From Neoaquamicrobium microcysteis (GTDB lineage Bacteria; Pseudomonadota; Alphaproteobacteria; Rhizobiales; Rhizobiaceae), in assembly GCF_008180155.1 (NCBI RefSeq), contig NZ_VSZS01000062.1, positions 1 through 64,000 of the forward strand: a stretch of DNA of 64,000 bases, given 5' to 3'. This document shows, piece by piece, positions 61,258 through 64,000 of the stretch (positions are counted from its first letter, which is position 1; every line of letters starts with the position of its first letter). The notes beneath the pieces were generated by a model. That model was not told where the DNA came from and made no database searches. It saw only the letters and a program-made list of their open reading frames with translations. The position numbers and the translations under genes are program-made.

Positions 61258-61285
61258 GGGCCGGCGTCGGGAACCGCCGGCCTTT
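61258..61285 (+). terminator. Hairpin between aminotransferase and hydrolase genes
   Basis: GGCCGGC (61259-61265), ten-base loop, GCCGGCC (61276-61282), then TTT. It is only 18 bases past the aminotransferase stop, so it may lower expression of the downstream genes relative to the first. Confidence 0.45.
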
Positions 61286-61316
61286 CGGATGACATTGAAT
61301 GAGAGGAAGCCTGCCT

Positions 61317-62567
61317 ATGGCCGCACCCGGCGAGAACCTGCGCATCAACCCCGACCGCCTGTGGGACAGCCTCATGGAGATGGCGAAGATCGGGCCGGGG
61401 GTGGCGGGCGGCAACAACCGCCAGACGCTGACCGACGCCGACGGCGAGGGCAGGCACCTGTTCAAGAAGTGGTGCGAGGACGCGGGCATGGCCGTGGGCG
61501 TCGACAAGATGGGCACCATGTTCGCGCGCCGCGAGGGCACAGACCCGTCGCTGCCGCCCGTCTATGTCGGCTCGCACCTCGACACCCAGCCGACCGGCGG
61601 CAAGTATGACGGCGTGCTCGGCGTGCTGGGCGGGCTGGAAGTCATCCGCACGCTCAACGACCTCGACATCAGGACGAAGCACCCGATCGTCGTGACCAAC
61701 TGGACGAACGAGGAAGGTACGCGCTTCGCCCCCGCCATGCTGGCGTCGGGCGTGTTTGCCGGCGAGCACGACCTCGAATGGGCCTACGACCGCAAGGATG
61801 CCAAGGGCCTGCGCTTCGGCGACGAACTGGAGCGCATCGGCTGGAAGGGCGAGGAAGAGGTCGGCGGGCGGCCGATGAAGGCTTTCTTCGAGCTGCATAT
61901 CGAGCAGGGGCCGATCCTCGAGGACGAAGGCATCGACATCGGCGTCGTCACCCACGGGCAGGGCCTGTGGTGGCTGCAGGTGACGCTGACCGGCAAGGAC
62001 GCGCATACGGGCTCGACCCCGATGCCCAAGCGGCGCAATGCGGGCTTGGGCATGGCGCGCGTGACCGAGCTGGTGCACGAGGTGGCGATGGACTACCAGC
62101 CCGACGCGGTGGGCGCGGTGGGCCATGTCGAGGTCTATCCGAACTCGCGCAACGTGATCCCCGGCAAGGTGGTCTTCACCATCGACATCCGCACGCCGGA
62201 CGCGCAGGTGCTGGCCGAGATGCGCGCGCGCATCGAGGAAGGCATTGCCACCATCTGCGAGGCGATGGATATCGGCTTCGAGGTCGAAGCTGTCGGCCAT
62301 TTCGAGCCGGTGACGTTCGACGAGACCTGCGTGAAGGCGGTGCGCGACGCCGCCGAGCGCCTTGGCTACACGCATCGCAACATCGTGTCGGGCGCGGGCC
62401 ACGACGCCTGCTGGATCAGCCGGCTCGCGCCGACGTCTATGATCTTCTGCCCCTGTGTGGACGGGCTGAGCCACAACGAGGCCGAGGAGATCAGCAAGGA
62501 ATGGGCGGGCGCCGGCGCGGACGTTCTGTTCCACGCGGTGGTGGAGACGGCGGAGATCGTGGAGTAA
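61317..62567 (+). CDS. Zn-dependent N-carbamoyl amidohydrolase (beta-ureidopropionase type)
   Basis: 416 residues from the ATG preceded by GAGGAAG with a seven-base spacer; an ATG at 61299 lacks this. M20-like di-metal hydrolase of the allantoate amidohydrolase/carbamoylase group: VGSHLDTQPTGGKYDGVLGV (metal His and Asp), TNWTNEEGTRFAP (Glu), FFELHIEQGPILED (His), GKDAHTGSTPM with RNVIPGKVVFTIDIR (dimer domain), and GLSHNEAEEIS (last metal His). In this operon it should hydrolyse N-carbamoyl-beta-alanine to beta-alanine, CO2 and ammonia, the third step of reductive pyrimidine breakdown. Confidence 0.93.
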   Translation: MAAPGENLRINPDRLWDSLMEMAKIGPGVAGGNNRQTLTDADGEGRHLFKKWCEDAGMAVGVDKMGTMFARREGTDPSLPPVYVGSHLDTQPTGGKYDGVLGVLGGLEVIRTLNDLDIRTKHPIVVTNWTNEEGTRFAPAMLASGVFAGEHDLEWAYDRKDAKGLRFGDELERIGWKGEEEVGGRPMKAFFELHIEQGPILEDEGIDIGVVTHGQGLWWLQVTLTGKDAHTGSTPMPKRRNAGLGMARVTELVHEVAMDYQPDAVGAVGHVEVYPNSRNVIPGKVVFTIDIRTPDAQVLAEMRARIEEGIATICEAMDIGFEVEAVGHFEPVTFDETCVKAVRDAAERLGYTHRNIVSGAGHDACWISRLAPTSMIFCPCVDGLSHNEAEEISKEWAGAGADVLFHAVVETAEIVE

Positions 62568-62639
62568 TCTGAATCACTTGAACGCGAACGTTGAAGCCGC
62601 TCGACAGAAGCCGGCTCCGACAATCAGGGGAACGAAAGA

Positions 62640-64000
62640 ATGACAAAAGTCATCAGGAACGGAACCATCGTCACCGCCGACCGGACCTACAAGGCCGACG
62701 TGCTGGTGAAGGACGGCAAGATCGTCGCCATCGGCAACGACATTCACGGCGACCACGAATACGATGCGACCGGCTGCTATGTGATGCCCGGCGGGATCGA
62801 CCCGCATACGCATCTCGAAATGCCCTTCATGGGCACCTATTCGGCCGACGATTTCGAGAGCGGCACGCGGGCGGCCCTTTCGGGCGGCACGACCATGGTG
62901 GTCGATTTCTGCCTGCCTTCGCCGGGGCAGTCGCTGCTGGAAGCGATCCAGATGTGGGACAACAAGTCGGGCAGGGCGTGCTGCGACTACTCGTTCCACA
63001 TGGCGATCACCTGGTGGGGCGAGCAGGTCTTCAACGAGATGCCGGAGGTGGTGAAGCGCGGCATTCCGACCTTCAAGCACTTCATGGCCTACAAGGGCGC
63101 GCTGATGGTGGACGACGACGAAATGTTCTCGTCGTTCCAGCGATGCGCCGAACTGGGCGCGCTGCCGCTGGTTCATGCCGAAAACGGCGACGTGGTGGCG
63201 CAGCTTTCGCAGAAGCTGCTGGCCGAGGGCAATAACGGGCCGGAAGGCCACGCCTATTCGCGCCCGCCGGAAGTGGAGGGCGAGGCTACCAACCGCGCCA
63301 TCATGATCGCCGACATGGCGGGCGTGCCGCTCTATGTCGTGCACACATCCTGCGAGCAGAGCCACGAGGCGATCCGCCGCGCGCGGCAGAAGGGCATGCG
63401 CGTGTTCGGCGAGCCGCTGATCCAGCACCTCGTGCTCGACGAGACCGAGTATTTCAACAAGGACTGGGACCATTCGGCGCGCCGCGTGATGAGCCCGCCC
63501 TTCCGCAACAAGCAGCATCAGGATTCGCTGTGGGCCGGGCTTTCGGCCGGCTCGTTGCAGGTGGTGGCGACGGATCATTGCGCCTTCACCAGCGAGCAGA
63601 AGCGCTTCGGCGTCGGCGACTTCACCAAGATACCCAACGGCACGGGCGGGCTGGAGGACCGGCTGCCGGTGCTGTGGACCTTCGGGGTGAACACCGGCCG
63701 GCTGACGCCGAACGAGTTCGTCGCCGTGACCTCGACCAACATCGCCAAGATCCTCAACATGTATCCCAAGAAGGGCGCGATCCTCGAAGGGGCGGACGCC
63801 GACATCATCGTCTGGGACCCGGAGAAGACCAAGACGATCTCGGCAAAGGCGCAGCAATCGGTGATCGACTACAACGTGTTCGAGGGCATCGAGGTGAAGG
63901 GCCTGCCGCGCTACGTCTTCACGCGGGGCGAGGTGGCTGTGAACGACGGCAAGGTCGAGGCGAGACCCGGCCATGGCGAATTCGTCGCTCGCGAGCCGCA
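62640..64000 (+). CDS. hydA: Dihydropyrimidinase (D-hydantoinase), 3' end outside the window
   Basis: 453 residues are visible out of the usual ~484; the frame is open at the window end. The start ATG at 62640 follows AGGGGAACGAAAGA. Cyclic amidohydrolase with a binuclear zinc site: GIDPHTHLEMPF (His-x-His), the carbamylated Lys in FKHFMAYKGALMV, then LVHAENGD, YVVHTSCEQS and VVATDHCAFT (Asp). It opens dihydrouracil or dihydrothymine to the N-carbamoyl-beta-amino acid, which the upstream gene product cleaves. Third gene of the rutR-adjacent operon. Confidence 0.95.
   Translation, partial: MTKVIRNGTIVTADRTYKADVLVKDGKIVAIGNDIHGDHEYDATGCYVMPGGIDPHTHLEMPFMGTYSADDFESGTRAALSGGTTMVVDFCLPSPGQSLLEAIQMWDNKSGRACCDYSFHMAITWWGEQVFNEMPEVVKRGIPTFKHFMAYKGALMVDDDEMFSSFQRCAELGALPLVHAENGDVVAQLSQKLLAEGNNGPEGHAYSRPPEVEGEATNRAIMIADMAGVPLYVVHTSCEQSHEAIRRARQKGMRVFGEPLIQHLVLDETEYFNKDWDHSARRVMSPPFRNKQHQDSLWAGLSAGSLQVVATDHCAFTSEQKRFGVGDFTKIPNGTGGLEDRLPVLWTFGVNTGRLTPNEFVAVTSTNIAKILNMYPKKGAILEGADADIIVWDPEKTKTISAKAQQSVIDYNVFEGIEVKGLPRYVFTRGEVAVNDGKVEARPGHGEFVAREP

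Overview
This 64 kb window is a GC-rich chromosomal segment from an alphaproteobacterium. It most likely belongs to the Hyphomicrobiales (Rhizobiales), in the Mesorhizobium/Aminobacter/Phyllobacteriaceae neighbourhood. That rests on the style of the proteins, the palindromic intergenic elements typical of rhizobia, the heterotetrameric sarcosine oxidase and hut clusters, and a NuoE-type C-terminal tail. The genus cannot be fixed by reading alone.

Region 1-9308 is the integrase-proximal end of an integrated element (island or ICE) whose far end lies outside the window to the left. It holds mostly unrecognised genes: one protein with a possible nuclease-like motif, one DUF3102-like protein, and two paralogous short basic proteins. 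It also carries an alpha/beta hydrolase with an exonuclease III, a tyrosine recombinase and, abutting it, tRNA-Gln(CUG). A 21-bp phase-locked repeat array (4484-4777) sits in its longest gene-free stretch.

Region 9380-24020 holds core and catabolic genes: Ppx/GppA phosphatase with rlmE, a DHA2 exporter, a TAT-exported metallo-beta-lactamase-fold protein, and an aminotransferase-kynureninase-SDR operon. Opposite that operon runs soxBDAG (sarcosine oxidase), followed by an amidase on the other strand.

Region 24084-31986 is the histidine utilisation cluster: hutF-hutC diverge from hutI-hutH-hutU around a HutC-type operator. hutG is not in the window. A ferredoxin-reductase-like flavoprotein follows.

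Region 32000-47923 holds pbpC with a giant alpha-2-macroglobulin (PAN domain plus thioester), then a complete oligopeptide-type ABC importer. Its double ATPase carries a C-terminal tail resembling that of rhizobial NuoE. A PNPOx-family protein and an SLT-like lipoprotein close the region.

Region 48211-53155 encodes an MttB-superfamily protein without a pyrrolysine codon, a DMGDH/GcvT flavoprotein and a cysteine hydrolase. This looks like a methylamine/betaine catabolic module.

Region 53294-64000 encodes the whole reductive pyrimidine pathway in two arms: preT-preA, and aminotransferase/N-carbamoyl-beta-alanine hydrolase/dihydropyrimidinase (cut by the window end). A RutR orthologue lies next to the second arm. 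RutR-box-like sequences precede both arms, which suggests one regulon. Between the arms lie an Rrf2 regulator, an AhpD-like protein, a DMT transporter and a small unknown protein. The general theme is scavenging of nitrogen and one-carbon units from amino acids, methylated glycines and pyrimidines.
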